From Azadirachta indica (Eukaryota; Streptophyta; Magnoliopsida; Sapindales; Meliaceae), in the NCBI GenBank assembly GCA_022749755.1, contig CM040444.1, positions 11,928,274 through 11,992,273 on the forward strand: a stretch of DNA of 64,000 bases. The letters run 5' to 3'. Below are positions 47,141 through 61,189 of this stretch, one piece after another. The stretch's first letter is position 1. Each line of letters opens with the position of its first letter. The position numbers and the translations under genes are program-made. Under the pieces are notes generated by a model. That model was given only the letters and a program-made list of their open reading frames with translations. It did not search any database and had not been told where the DNA came from.

Positions 47141-48415
47141 TTTTAAGCGTAAAATTAATTTGTGGTTGATCATATGAAAAAGTATGCATTCAAAAAGCTA
47201 AATTTTACTTAACAATTGAGTTAGATAATTTAATGAATTATCTAGTATATTTTTTTATTTATAAATGGTTAAATTTATAAGCATATTTTTAATATTGTAA
47301 TATAGAGTTTGTGAAGTCAATGTAAGTAATGGGGGAACATATAGCCATTGTCTGAAGATGGATTTTTAGCTTTAGTTGTGTGTGCGCATGCATATACATA
47401 CATACACACACATATATAATATGTATATATGTATATATAGTGTACGTATATGCTATTGTTTTTTTTTTTCGGATGAACTTATTTTATTTTTGAGATTGTT
47501 TTAATATTTATATGATGAATTTAATATTTAGTTACATCTCAAAAGATAATTTTGTTGATGAATTAGTTGGCTCGTTGCAAGTTTAGAATTGGACCAAAAA
47601 AAAAAAATCAATGGTCCTAGACCGAACCCCTACGATTTCAGTTTAGATTTAGTTTTTCGTTGATTTGGTTCAAGATAAATAATTAAATAAGCGAATTTTT
47701 TCTATCTAGTTTGATATCATTAAAAATCATATCGAGCCAACCCATGTCTAAACCTACTTTCCTAACCATAGTAAGTGTACAATTTCATAGTTATTTTCAA
47801 GTAATATAGTAATTATGGTATTAAATAGAGTTGATGAATCTATAAATGAAGATCTTTTAGGAAAATAGAAGTTGATAATATATGACAAATACAATTATAG
47901 TTTATATGTCAGATGTTTGGATCCAATTGCTATTTAGCTTTGTGGCCTAATATTTAGATTTGTATAATTTCGGCACCCAAAATAATTATGAACCACCCAA
48001 TGTGGTGAAATTTGACGGTTGAAGGTCGTCAGGATTTTTAATCAATTTAAATTTCTTTTCTTTGTCTAGCCAATTGATTTTATAGACCTTTATTAAAGAA
48101 TTAGAATCTTCCTTACAACATTTAAAAAATTAAGAATTTAATGATAAGCTAGCTTGTATACATTTACAAGAATTATGACAATTTACGGGCACTGTATTTT
48201 ATTTACAAATATTTATAGTTTTTCATACATTTTACATGAAAGTTTGGTGAGCAATGATTTTTCCCAAATGTGTAGTTTCTTTAAAAAAAAACTTTATACA
48301 ACTACTATTTCGTTATCCTTTGCGTCATTGTTTTTAATATAAGTACAAAATTTAAATTGTTACTATTTTTATTTTTAGATTGAGCTTTAGTAAAAGTGAT
48401 AGTGAGAAAATATAG
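47141..48415. other. Intergenic DNA with microsatellite and MITE-like patch
   Basis: Contains a compound CA/TA microsatellite at 47380-47450. The 47590-47765 patch has GACCGAACCCC and GAGCCAACCCATGTC words typical of hAT-type termini; it could be the far end of the second hAT element, but its partner end was not found. No gene is seen. Confidence 0.45.
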
Positions 48416-48419
48416 ATTT

Positions 48420-48722
48420 CAACACAAACATTATAATATTGAATGGTATAAGAAAGATTTCAACACACAGATGAATCCTTGTAGATAGGTGATTTGGAGT
48501 TGTATTAAATATTATTTCTTGCATAGCTATAGATATAATTAAAACAAGTGATGGAGTTTAGCATTATTCCTAATTAAATTAAAAAAAAAAAAAGATAATC
48601 TGTATTGGTCTTAGTTTAAAGATTGTATTGGAATGATTGATGAGACATGTATTGATTGTGGTGCCAAAAGAAACTATACGGTGATAGGAAAAATATCAAT
48701 ACTCAAAATATTATACTCTTAG
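48420..48722 (+). pseudogene. PIF/Harbinger transposase remnant
   Basis: The plus strand reads FGVVLNIISCIAIDIIKTSD (about 48491-48550) and then KDCIGMIDETCIDCGAKRN (from about 48618), followed in another frame by GDRKNINTQNI. The DCIGxIDxT block with the aspartate, and RKxxxTQN further on, are hallmarks of HARBI1-like nucleases of plants. Frameshifts and stops are present and only about 300 bp is left. Confidence 0.6.
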
Positions 48723-48890
48723 GGCTTATTTGGTATGCAGGTCAGACTGCATCAAATGGTAGGGCTAATTTAACTTTTTCTTATACAATATTTGGTGAAC
48801 ATTTTGGTGCTCTCTAGACTATAATAAATATAAGATTAATGCAGTCTAAACAGTAAAAACAATGACCCATAAGGGGGTTGAGTCTCACTT
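48723..48890. mobile_element. Short MITE-like repeat
   Basis: GGGCTTATTTGGTATGCAGG on the left and CCCATAAGGGG on the right give a weak inverted tip, with internal GACTGCA and TGCAGTC blocks inverted. It directly follows the Harbinger remnant and may be related to it. Boundaries are uncertain. Confidence 0.35.
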
Positions 48891-51385
48891 GAACTATATG
48901 AAAAGAATTCTCTTTTCGTTTTCTTATTTTTTTACTCTTTATGAAGGGTAAGCAAAATTAGGTACGTTTACTCCAAAATCCAACTTTTCAAATTTTCAAA
49001 TATTTTCATATAAGTTTCTAATTTATAGATAAATTATAGAAAAAGAAATCAATTTTTAGAATTTATGTAAATAATTATGTTTATTTTATTTTATTTATAA
49101 TTTTGATAATAATCAGGGGCTTAAATAAACTTTTACATTCAATTTCGGTTCGGTTTGGTTTTGATTTTATTTGAACCCAGATCGAAGCAATTGATGCATA
49201 ACCGAATTTGAACTGAAATATTTTTTAGAGCTGAACCGGCTGTTTATTATAATTGATTTCTGCAGTATCTTTAATGATATGGATGCAGATATGTAAGTTA
49301 TAATATTTATTTAAATGAAATGAAATTTACCTTATTGTTTGTTTAAAAAAAAATTTAGTACTTCATGTATAATTAAGTATATAATATAACAATATATTTT
49401 ATTGTGCTAATTTATTTTATTTTATAACCGTGTATTGATAGTGATAAAGAATATTTGCAATTGAATATTTTGTAATTTTTGTGAATTATTAAAGTTACAA
49501 TTATTTTTATAGCAAGGTTGCTTTATTTTTTTATAACAATTATGACAATAAATAATAATTCACATACAAACACACACACATATATTATGTATATATGCAC
49601 GCACACATGCATGCATGTATGTATATATGTACTCTTGGGTAATTTGTTAATACAAAAAGCACATTTTTAATTACATATTCAAACACTTATTTAAGTACTA
49701 AAAATATGTACATCCATAAATACTTTTGTAATTGTTAACCACATTGTAATTACTTTTCTAAAAACTATTGAAAGAGAAACTACAAAATAGCGTAAGTGCT
49801 GAACATATAAGCGCTTTCTCTTTAGCACTCTTACACTTACCCTTAAAATCATAATAGAGTTCTAAAATATGTACATGACATTAGGCAAGTATTGGAACTC
49901 AAAAGAAACCTTATCTCATTAAGTAAGCATGATAATTTTATTTTTTAGTTTTAGTACTAAATCTAATGTAATCAATGTTCTAAAAGTACAATAATGGTCA
50001 TGAGAAGAGTTAAGCCAACGCTTAAGAGTAATTTATTTTTTTGAAAATATTATACATTACATAGACAGTGTATTAATATTATATTGAAAATCTATTGAGA
50101 GTTATGCTTAGATACTTGCATCCAATTTGAGTGATGTCTGTTCTCACAGAAGAGGGATACATAGCTTCACAAAGAAGAAAAATTTACTTATACTCTAATA
50201 TGCTAGATCTCACTTAAAATGGACTATCAACCATATATTAAATAGGGTCCCATTTAAAGTAAAAAATTCATTTGTCATTGTAACGGAAAGAGTCACTTTA
50301 ATATAGTGAACCTCACTTAAAGTGAATTGTGAGCTTTATATTTAGTGGGGTTCACCTAAGATAAGAAATTCCCTTGCCATTGTTAAATGAAAGGTGGAAG
50401 CTCCTGTCCACTCGGGCTAAGGCTAAGTAATTTGCATGGGAGTAAATTAAATATAATAAATAATGACTAAGAAGAGGAAGAACTAAGAGTTGTGAAAAAC
50501 GGTTGTTTTCTTGGATTCCACGCAATAAATTCTTATGGAGATGTTAGTTACAATCAATTATTAGATTTAATAATAGGAAATAATAGACCGAGGGTGTGTA
50601 GACAACGTTCTTAAAATTAAGAAATGTGTTGATTATTATCAATAATTGAAGAGGTAAATTTAAATTAACTCTAAAATTATTAAAAGTATTAAAAATTAAT
50701 ACTAACGTAATGAGTGTAATATACCTACTAATTAAAAGAGTAGAATCTTTTTATAAGACTGATTCATTGAATGAATCCTTCAACATCAATTTTTTTTTAA
50801 GATACTTGATGCATCCTTAGATAATCATCAAAATAATTTATGAATGAACATATATATAAATTACGGTTATTGAAGATTATAAAAACTATGTTTGGAAAGT
50901 TTAATTTTTCATCAATTCTTGTATAAGTATTTAGTTTATGTGAAAATAAAAATGTGACTTTTCAGAGTTTTCATTTTTTTCTTAACGATTTTTATTATTA
51001 TTTTTACTGTAAAAATTTAAGATCTTTGTATAATTTAGGAATAAAAATGCTGAGAAGTGATTGAGCCCTATTAAGCAACATATTCTCTTAGACAATCGTC
51101 ACCATAAAATAGAAATTTAGTTCAAAGTCTACAATTTCTTCAATTTAGTTTTCATAAAACTCAATTCAATAAATAGAATCAGAACAAATATATAAAATTT
51201 GACTATCTTAGCAAATTTTTTAAGTTTTTTGGTTTAATCATAAAAAGGAACCCATACTATCTTAATTGCATTTTTTTTAAAGGACAATATGTCTATATAT
51301 AACTTTAATTCAAGAATAATATGGTAAAAAGAATTGGGTTAAATGGGTTATTTCACTTTACTACATACCTTATAACAATAAAAAG
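48891..51385. other. Intergenic DNA, no gene seen
   Basis: Contains a GGTTCGGTTTGGTTTTG patch at 49145-49215 like hAT-type termini, a CA/TG/TA microsatellite at 49560-49635, and a 50210-50380 stretch with the repeated phrase CTCACTTAAA. No frame resembles a protein. Confidence 0.5.
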
Positions 51386-51389
51386 TACG

Positions 51390-52527
51390 AAAATCGTCAC
51401 GTTGAGTATAATTTTTTAAATAAAGTTTTTTGTAATAAAAGTTTTTTAAAAATAAAAAATTTAATAAAAATTTTATTGATTGTTTGATTATTATAAATAA
51501 CTTTTAGAAAATTTTGTATAATTATTTTAATAGAAAAGTTTTTAAGACTATATTATAAAACAATAACATAAAATCTTTAAAATAAAATAAAGAAATTTTG
51601 GACAATTTAACTTTTTAAAAGACTCAAAAAAACTTTAAACTTTAAAGTGGTTTTTAACTATTAAAATCAATTTTAGGAGTTTGGTAACATTTTTTAAAAT
51701 TATTTTTATCTAAACTTTATTATTTTGGAGTGGATTTTGAGAAATAGGTCTTTATTTATTTTTCAAAATTTAATTTTTAAAATCCATTTTATCTATACTT
51801 GTAATTTAGTATATATCCCTTCATGAATCGTATAAACCCAAAATTATTCTTAATAAAATTTTTAGATTTAATTTAAGTACTTAAATAATTTATTTTATTT
51901 ATTTTTTTTATATATACTTTATTATTTGAAAATACAATTTCTTACTTAAATCACCATTGATGTATAGCTATATCAAGGTTGGTATATTCTTCAATATTTT
52001 AATATTTAATTTTTATACTTTTAATTAATTTAATTTATCGATATAGACTAGAATTGGAAATAAACAATATGATATGATTTTTTTTTATTCTTAAAAAATA
52101 TTTTATGCATATTAATTTTGATTGTTCTATACTACATATACATTAACACATAAATATTATATTCAACATTATATGTCTATTTTAATCATTTGCAATATTA
52201 CAATATTTAATAGTAAAATTTACCAAATACATGTAAATTAATTTTTCAATTTATAACACTTAAATATAAAATTTATTAAATATAAAACTGATTATTTTTA
52301 TAACATAATAAAAAAAATTATTCTAAAATCTACAATAATATCAAACTGGCTTTAAAAGTCCAAAATTTGAGTTTGTTCTAATAGAAGAAAAATAGCATAT
52401 TTAATTCCCTAAAACTCTTTTGTAGTGCTAGCTAAATGACATCCAAAAAACAATTGAAAAGAATTTTTAACGTTAAAAGAAATCCTATTAACCAATGAAA
52501 AAAAGTAGACCAAACGGACATAAAATA
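51390..52527. mobile_element. Fold-back family copy, apparently interrupted
   Basis: The left part (GAGTATAATTTTTTAAATAAAG at about 51404) and the right part (AAAATTTGAGTTTGTTC, then CTAAATGACATCC and AACCAATGAAAAAAAG to 52510) match segments of the 38035-38875 element. About 600 bp of other AT-rich DNA lies between. Confidence 0.55.
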
Positions 52528-52854
52528 CATGTCATCTTCTTAAAATTTAAAAACATATCAATTAAATGCTAAAAATTACTAAATTAATCTATACTTTCAT
52601 CACTATTTATTTCTTGAAAGAGTTACCTACAATATTTTGAGTATTTCACTACATTTAAAATGTGAGAATAGAGATTATACTATATATATGTAGATGTATG
52701 ACTGTAGTATAACTAGAATTTAGATGTAAAATATCTGTAAATTTATAATAAAACATTAAAAAAATCTGTATTTTCGTCAAATTATCTTTTGAAAAAATGT
52801 GATTAGTCTTAAAATTTTATAATAAATAAACGTATAGAATTGTCTTTGGAGGTG

Positions 52855-53060
52855 CAAAGAAATAGGTAGGAGCGTGACCAAATTCGGAGAGAAAAGCAAA
52901 TAAAGATGGGGCCGTTGCCAGCCTCCAAAATGAAGATTCAAGTAGACTTTTGTTGGAGATGGTCGGTAAGCACATACTCAGCGATAGCCGCCCGCTGACG
53001 TGGATTTATTACACATTCCACCTACTTACCATTACATTGCAGTCTTGGACGGCTCACTTT
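52855..53060. other. Less AT-rich block upstream of actin
   Basis: Includes GATGGGGCCGTTGCCAGCC and a TGACGTGG motif (near 52996). It lies about 1.2 kb upstream of the actin TATA box. It could be a distal regulatory region or a gene relic; no domain is recognisable. Confidence 0.35.
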
Positions 53061-53189
53061 ATTTTGTTGTGTTCGAATCGAAATGGTATAATAATACATT
53101 AGCCCTTGTATTTTTATAAAATAATATAGAAGGATATTACTTGATTATTTATAATAAATAGGTCCCTTACTTTATTTAAAAATCTAACC

Positions 53190-53600
53190 CAAAAGAAACT
53201 TAATTAGAATTTATTTAATATAACTTTTCAATTAGTATTTCTTAAAATAGATATTGTATTACCAAAATTTTTATGAATAAAGATTTTAATAAAAATTTAT
53301 CAATTATTTGGAATAATTATTTTAATAAACAAGTTTTTGAAGTTATATTGTAAAAAAAATATGAACTTTTTTTAAAATAAAAGTATTTCAGACGACGTAA
53401 CCTTATAAAAAATTTTAAAAAGTTATATTATTAAAAATTTAAATTTTGAGTTTTTCTAATAAAAGAAAAAAAAAATTTATTTCCATAAAGTCTTTCTCTA
53501 TTGCTAAACAAGCAATACCAAAACATTAAAAGAGATTTTTAAAGTTAAAAAAACCTTTTATAACTAATGAAAAAGCTAAATTAAATAAGCACTTAAGCTC
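53190..53600. mobile_element. Fold-back family copy, single arm
   Basis: This shares the order of blocks of 38035-38450 (ATAACTTTTCAATTAG; AAATTTTGAGTTTTTCTAAT; CTAATGAAAAAGC). It lies about 600 bp upstream of the actin TATA box. Confidence 0.6.
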
Positions 53601-54215
53601 TTTTGAACTTTGTGCCATATTTTTGTAATGTTAAACTTTTATTAATTAAAAATTATTAAAATATCATTCAATTTGATTTCAAACAATTATTAGTATGAAT
53701 CTTGTTACCTTTTTCTAAATTTTAAATTTATTCTTAAAACTTTTTAATTAATTATTTGAGTTTTCGTATTGATCCATCATACTTTTTTGTGTTTTAAAAA
53801 TGAATTCAATACAAACCTATTTGAATTTTCTTACCATGGTCATATACATATATATATATATATTTTGAAATATATGGATCCATATAAAATTAAAAAATAA
53901 CTAAACTTGGGGATGAATTTGTTGTATTTCTTAAACTATATTAGTATTCATTATTTTGTCAAAATTTAAGGACCTATTTGTTGTTATCCTCTGATCGAAA
54001 TCAAACCAGATTCCTTTTCATTTCTAGTCTTCTTCTTATTATTAAACTCAGAAATAATAAAAAAATTTCTTATTTTCTGTTTGGTTCACCGCAAAAGAAA
54101 GCAAAGATTCCACATTTCATTTCCCTTCACGAGTTAACTTTTTTCTCGGCAGCCAAACACATACAGCCAAAGTTAATTTGCATCTGCATTTGCATTTCAT
54201 TATCATTTCCCTCAC

Positions 54216-54223
54216 TATATAAA
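54216..54223 (+). promoter_or_regulatory. TATA box of the actin gene
   Basis: TATATAAA after CCCTCAC, followed by a pyrimidine-rich leader. It implies a transcription start near 54250, leaving a noncoding exon of about 90 bases before the leader intron donor. Confidence 0.75.
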
Positions 54224-54339
54224 AGCCTGCTTACCCTTTATTTGTATCTAAATTTTCGTTTGCCCCTCTGTCAGCATAAGCTAGTCTTTAACTAGCTTTC
54301 CAGAGAAGACTTAAAGCTCGCCTTTTTGCTAGATCATAG

Positions 54340-55070
54340 GTACGTTTTACAGATCATTCTCTTTTGATTTCCGTCTTTGCTTGATCTAAGACCACCGCTT
54401 GTTGTTTCTCTGTGTTTGATTAACGATTGAAATCGCGCTATTTGTTTTTTTGTTTTATTTACTGATGTAGATCTGCTATACATGCATTTCTGTTTGTTGG
54501 GTTTTATTTGTTTCTGTTGTTAATTTTCTGGGTTTGAATCCGCCTGGCTGTCTGGTTAATTTGGTTTATTGGAAATCAGGCGACGAAAATTTTTTACTGT
54601 TTAATGGGTTTCTTTGCAGCTTTCCGAATATATAATTTGTTTGATCTGTGAAATTTGTGAAAGTTTTGGTCTTTGATCAACTACTATAAAATTTTGAGTT
54701 TGCTATAATTTTTTCGAGCTTGGTATATAGTAAGATTTTGCTTAGGTGTCCCTGATCTGCGAGTGTTAATCAGTTGAAGTCAAAATTGTATTCTTCGTAG
54801 GAAAACCATAATCTAATCTTGTAAAATTTCGGTTAGCAGACAAGCAGTATAATCCAGAAATGAATTTTACCTGTTTGTAAAATCTGGAGTATGATTTATT
54901 CTTGTTCAACTTTTTGCTTTTGTTTGTGTACATCTGTTTATGAATTTCGTATATGTGTTAAGCATGTTGTACTGGCTTAGTGTTTAATTCAGTTAGATAA
55001 CTTAGATTGCTTTTCGTAGGATTTAAGTATTTTCTCATTCTCATCTCCTGCAATGATTTCCCTTTTCTAG
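54340..55070 (+). other. Leader intron of actin
   Basis: The donor is CATAG|GTACG and the acceptor CTTTTCTAG|AATT, 11 bases before the ATG. A leader intron in this place is usual for plant actins and in several genes enhances expression. The sequence is T-rich with TTGAT/CTGATTT-like words seen in enhancing introns. Confidence 0.85.
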
Positions 55071-55081
55071 AATTATAAAAG

Positions 55082-56897
<1,816 letters not shown>

Positions 56898-57985
56898 GTT
56901 GGGTGGAAGTATTGATGGTCAGTCAAGGTCTTTATCTCTCAGTCTTGTGTCATATGTGAGTTCAGCTTTGGTTTATTGATAGAGAAAAAGATGTTGGTAT
57001 ATGCTTGGGATTTTAAGCTTGGAATACATATTATGCCATCTCTCACTGGGTTTTAGAAGCCAATGATTATTGGCTGGGAGTGGCTGGTATCAGTATCTGT
57101 TAGTGCTTTTGTTTGCTTTGGTCTGTTATATTTTTTTCATTTGGCCAAAAATTGTTTTTAGGTGCTTTGTGTTAGAGCAAAATGGTAAGTTTTTATTTGC
57201 TTTTAATTTTTTTGCCCCTTTTTGGGATTTTTGAGTCTTATATTTATTGTAAGAGTAACTTGTAATTTGTTTTTAATGTCTATTTGATGTGAACTTTTAT
57301 TCAAAATGATTTTGGTTATTTTGGGTATTCACTCATTTTTCCCTAGTTTAGCTCAAAATCTATTCATATTTGACAAACATCTCATTGTACATGAATGCAA
57401 TTTATTTGAATTCACATTTTAAACGCGAAAATCAATGTATAATAAAATGATGGACAAGAATTTACGTAAAACACATTTCAAAGAAGTAGAATTCATTGAG
57501 ATTCATACGATAAATAAAATCAATAGATAACATTCTATTATATATTGATTTTCGTTTTGGTGTTTACAAAGTGAATGTAAATAAATAGAATTTATTGATT
57601 GCCCTGCTGACAAAGCGAATTTAAATAAATAGATTTTATGTAAATTCATACAATATCATCGTACCATATTCTTGATGACCTGTTATATTTTGTGTCAGAT
57701 TCAATTCATGTTGTACGCTTGTACTGATAAAATTTATTTGCAAACATTAATGTCACCTGTATACGAATTTTAGTAAAATTCTGAAGGACTGGTGTAGTTG
57801 ATGTTCTGTATTGATTATTGGATTGGAGAAAGAAATTCAGAAGGATTAATTGGTGTTGGTTATCAGTTTTATTGACAAATCTTTGCATTGCATTAAAGGA
57901 ACTGTCAGTGGAATGGGTTTCTTTAAATTTGATTTTATGGTTTAAGAATGAATGTTTAATTTTATGACAATATGATCAGTTAACG
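56898..57985. other. Actin 3' untranslated region and intergenic DNA
   Basis: The first few hundred bases are T-rich as in plant 3' untranslated regions. A repeated phrase (AAATAAATAGAATTTATTGA / AAATAAATAGATTTTATG) lies at 57580-57650. No gene is seen. Confidence 0.55.
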
Positions 57986-57988
57986 ACG

Positions 57989-58014
57989 AAGAGAAGGGAA
58001 GGGAAGGGAAGGGA
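57989..58014. repeat. Short tandem repeat (GGGAA)n
   Basis: Four to five GGGAA/AAGGG units. Confidence 0.85.
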
Positions 58015-58239
58015 TTGATTGATAGTTTAATTGGCTTCTATAATGATATCAACCCACAACACAAGCATCTCCGTATGGATTTCAACCTATTCCTCTTTTC
58101 TGGATTCTTCAAAAAAGCTTCTAAGAGTAAAAACATAAGAAAATCATTTCAATATTCATATCTAACAAAAGAGACTACTTTTGATAACAAAGATGTGATG
58201 CACTAATAATAAATCAGTTCTAACAATTAAGGATCGGCA

Positions 58240-59365
58240 TTCAGAAAAGAGTTATTTGGCTATCACAAAGGATAGATAGGTCCATAAGGTCTATATTGCA
58301 AGAGCAAATGCATGAGCGGAGTTGAAAAAAGTATATACTCTTTGAGCCTCCAACAAAATACTCTTTAACAGAATTTGAGGAGTTGTGTTGTGTCTCAAAT
58401 CAGAAAAATTAAATAGTAGAGTAGTTATCTGAAAACTAGGACTATATATTATTAGAATAGCTAGCAACTCAACTATGCAAATCAGGAAACAATCACAGAT
58501 AGTCAATATTTAAACATGACTTCAATCTTGTAGGAGAGATTTTCTACTCCGGAAAGAATGGAGGTAATCTAAACAAACTTTTGGAGTAAATCAGGAGGGA
58601 AGAACTCAAACAAGTTGAATAGCAAAACTTGCTAGGATATTTGAATACATTGTTTTAACACAAACCATGAATTAGATATTAGAATGCTCTAGTCGTTGGG
58701 AAAGAAGTCATATTCACTGCTTATAAGGAAGTTGGTCGTGGGTCTTCCTAGCTCCTATATCTCTCTTGGTTCCACAAGAGATGATTGCAACTCGGCACAA
58801 TTGGTATTCAAGTAATTAGAGCTTTGCTGCTCCCCACTCCACTCCATTTCTTCCTCCTTTTCACTCTTCCTCTCACAAGCACTTCTGCTACACTTGCTGC
58901 TCCTGGGGTTCATTGGCTGCCTACTCCCCTGCCTTTCTCGTGCTCACTGCTCAAGTTTCCATGTACTGGTTCCATAGCACCTCAGAAGTAAGTATTTCAA
59001 GTGTAGAAATTGTTGGACTTTCAAAATTTTTCCATAGAAAAGAATACTTTGTGTTATAATTCAATAGCACCTCAGAAGTAACAATTTCAAGCGTCGAAAC
59101 TTCGCTGTCAAAATTGTCCCATGGAAAAGCTATTCTTTGCTATTAGTTGGGACACTAAGATCCAGATATCCAACTTGGAAGACTAACCTATTGGTAAAGG
59201 GAAGCAACTTGTCCTATATATTAACCCATCTCTTCTTTATTAGCCAATATGGAACAACACAACAATCTCTTACTCAGATGAAACCATTGCTAGTGGAAGA
59301 CAAACAGCAGCCTTTCAACCAAACTACTCCATCTGCTATGAGGATCGGGCTCTGACACCACTAGT
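58240..59365 (+). mobile_element. Probable LTR-retroelement remnant (primer site and leader)
   Basis: The phrase CTCGGCACAATTGGTATTC at 58792-58810 looks like an LTR end (..CA) followed by a degraded tRNA-Met primer site, then a pyrimidine-rich coding-like stretch (58785-58991). A similar primer-site-like motif in reverse (GGGCTCTGACACCA) ends at about 59360. Two imperfect 65-bp copies start at 58975 and 59066 (ATAGCACCTCAGAAGTAA). No enzymatic domain was found. Confidence 0.4.
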
Positions 59366-59577
59366 CTATATTTTGAACTCATCTATCTCCCCTTTCCTAG
59401 TCTGTGGATCAATTCAACACTTTCCATAATTCATAGCATCAAAAATTGTAAACTCAACTAACAAATAAAAATTAGGGAAACATAACTTAATATATAAGCA
59501 GAGTTAGACCTTCTCACTTGGAACAGGTTACGTAGACCTCTCTGTCTTAGAAAATGGTGATACTAATTCTTTGCCTG

Positions 59578-60921
59578 TCACAAACCAGAAACAGCTGCTG
59601 CAGAAGCTGTAAATTTCCTCTGCATAGGACGAGAAACCTTCTTGGCATAGGACGAATTCCATTCTCCACCATCCTGCGCATAATAATCCATTGGATAATC
59701 ACCACAAACAGCATCATTTCCTTCACATTTTTTATCCCCCTTTCCACACTCCAAACATGATTCACTTTTATTGGTTTCCCTCTCCCACCATCCGGGTATA
59801 AACCCAAGTGCAATCTCAGACTCAAATGGAGTCAAAAGCGGCTTCCCAAACGCATCTCCCCAATCAATGGACAACCTTGGACAAGCAATTTGAATCCAAG
59901 CATCCACAGTATCTTCAAACAAAGCTACTCTCGCCGGACTAATCTCTGACATCAAAATGACAACATAATCAAACCCTTTCTCGCTCATCTTCTTCTGCAA
60001 CCTATCCAAAATTCTTGGATTTCCTTGCCTCCCCAATGTCCCCAACACAATTCCCCAACTCCTTGCCTCCTTCGACCTCTCTATTGCCTGTTTCCTCGTC
60101 TCCCTCATTCCCTTGTTATCATATTCCTCTAAAAACAATTTCCCTAAATATGGATCATATCTAAACGTCTTAATCCCCGGGTTTGCTATCATAAACGCCT
60201 CTAAATGGAACCTCCCGTCCGCAATAAATACCAAATTGAAATTCGATGATTCACCGGTTGGAATCTTCGGTGCAGTACATCCAAGCACTTCACCAGCTGA
60301 CAATGGCTTCGATTGCGGAATCAGAACCGTAAATCCGTGTTTATCAAGTTCCGGCTTCGCAGCTCTGATTGCAGACGCAAATTGTATAGTCCCAGCAAGG
60401 ACAATTTTGGTAGAATCAGTAATGTTAAGCTTGATGGTTTCGATCAGACGGTTCACATCGATTTTGATCTCGACGAAAACGTAAAGACAGGGTATTTTGG
60501 TAAAATCAACGGGGACTAAGCAACTGTGGCCGTAATGGATCAAAAGATCGGCGTTTAAAGCGGAAGCGGAGAGATCGTCGACGCAACAGGCGCCATAAGT
60601 GACGTCACCGAGGATGAAGCAGTGACTCACCTCGGCGAACGAAGTGAAGATGTCTGAGAGAATGAGCGAGTACATAAGCAAACCTTCCGGGAGCTGGAGC
60701 GCCACGCGCTTCGCACGTGAGGAGATGATGCGCCATACGCACTTGTGGATTTCGAAGTTGTAGTTTTGCGGGAGGACGGAGATGGCGGCGTTGAGGGATT
60801 CGTTGTTGAGGATTGAATCTGGGATTTGGTTCTTCACGAAACGTTTCGGTTTCGGTTTCGGAGTGATTTCGACTCTTTCTATTTCTGCTTGTTGCTTGAC
60901 ATTGTCAACGGCGTTATCCAT
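59578..60921 (-). CDS. DPH1: Diphthamide biosynthesis protein 1 (DPH1)
   Basis: With DPH2 it forms the radical-SAM-like [4Fe-4S] enzyme that transfers the 3-amino-3-carboxypropyl group of S-adenosylmethionine to a histidine of elongation factor eEF2, the first step of diphthamide synthesis in the cytosol. The 447-aa product is one uninterrupted exon. The three cluster-binding cysteines are present: in DVTYGACCVDD (112/113), GEVLGC (215) and IQIACPRLSIDWG (347). Other family blocks are VALQLPEGLL, IHYGHSCLVP, FIADGRFHLEA, RYDPY and GTLGRQGNP. The length agrees with plant DPH1 and not with DPH2, and the first 30 residues are a variable basic tail. The start at 60921 is the first in-frame ATG. 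Confidence 0.95.
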   Translation of the reverse strand: MDNAVDNVKQQAEIERVEITPKPKPKRFVKNQIPDSILNNESLNAAISVLPQNYNFEIHKCVWRIISSRAKRVALQLPEGLLMYSLILSDIFTSFAEVSHCFILGDVTYGACCVDDLSASALNADLLIHYGHSCLVPVDFTKIPCLYVFVEIKIDVNRLIETIKLNITDSTKIVLAGTIQFASAIRAAKPELDKHGFTVLIPQSKPLSAGEVLGCTAPKIPTGESSNFNLVFIADGRFHLEAFMIANPGIKTFRYDPYLGKLFLEEYDNKGMRETRKQAIERSKEARSWGIVLGTLGRQGNPRILDRLQKKMSEKGFDYVVILMSEISPARVALFEDTVDAWIQIACPRLSIDWGDAFGKPLLTPFESEIALGFIPGWWERETNKSESCLECGKGDKKCEGNDAVCGDYPMDYYAQDGGEWNSSYAKKVSRPMQRKFTASAAAVSGL

Positions 60922-61009
60922 TGATTCACAATTTGAAACAAAAAATAAAAAATCAATCAGATTTTGATCATTTGATGTCGGGAAGATGGAGAAGAAGCGA
61001 CGTAGGGTC

Positions 61010-61017
61010 TAGGGTTT
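61010..61017 (-). promoter_or_regulatory. Telo-box (AAACCCTA) upstream of DPH1
   Basis: AAACCCTA on the minus strand, about 90 bases before the start codon. Telo-boxes are common near the start sites of plant translation-related genes, which fits DPH1's role on eEF2. Function is inferred. Confidence 0.45.
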
Positions 61018-61189
61018 TGCAGAGACTAACAAGTAGCGTTATATTTTGGTTTCTTGAGATATGCTTGTTTCAATTAAAAACAAAATTGCTAATGGGATAA
61101 TAGCAAATAGGTCCTCTTATTTTTGTAAAACAATTAATAACTATTCTTTGATTATTTATAACAAATAAGCCCTAAGTATAGGGGCTGGC

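Noticed and set aside
53978..54295. 105-aa frame upstream of actin
   Set aside because: It spans the TATA box and leader exon of actin, so it is not an independent gene.
60113..60519. 123-aa and 68-aa plus-strand frames
   Set aside because: Antisense to DPH1; the frames exist only because of its codon composition.
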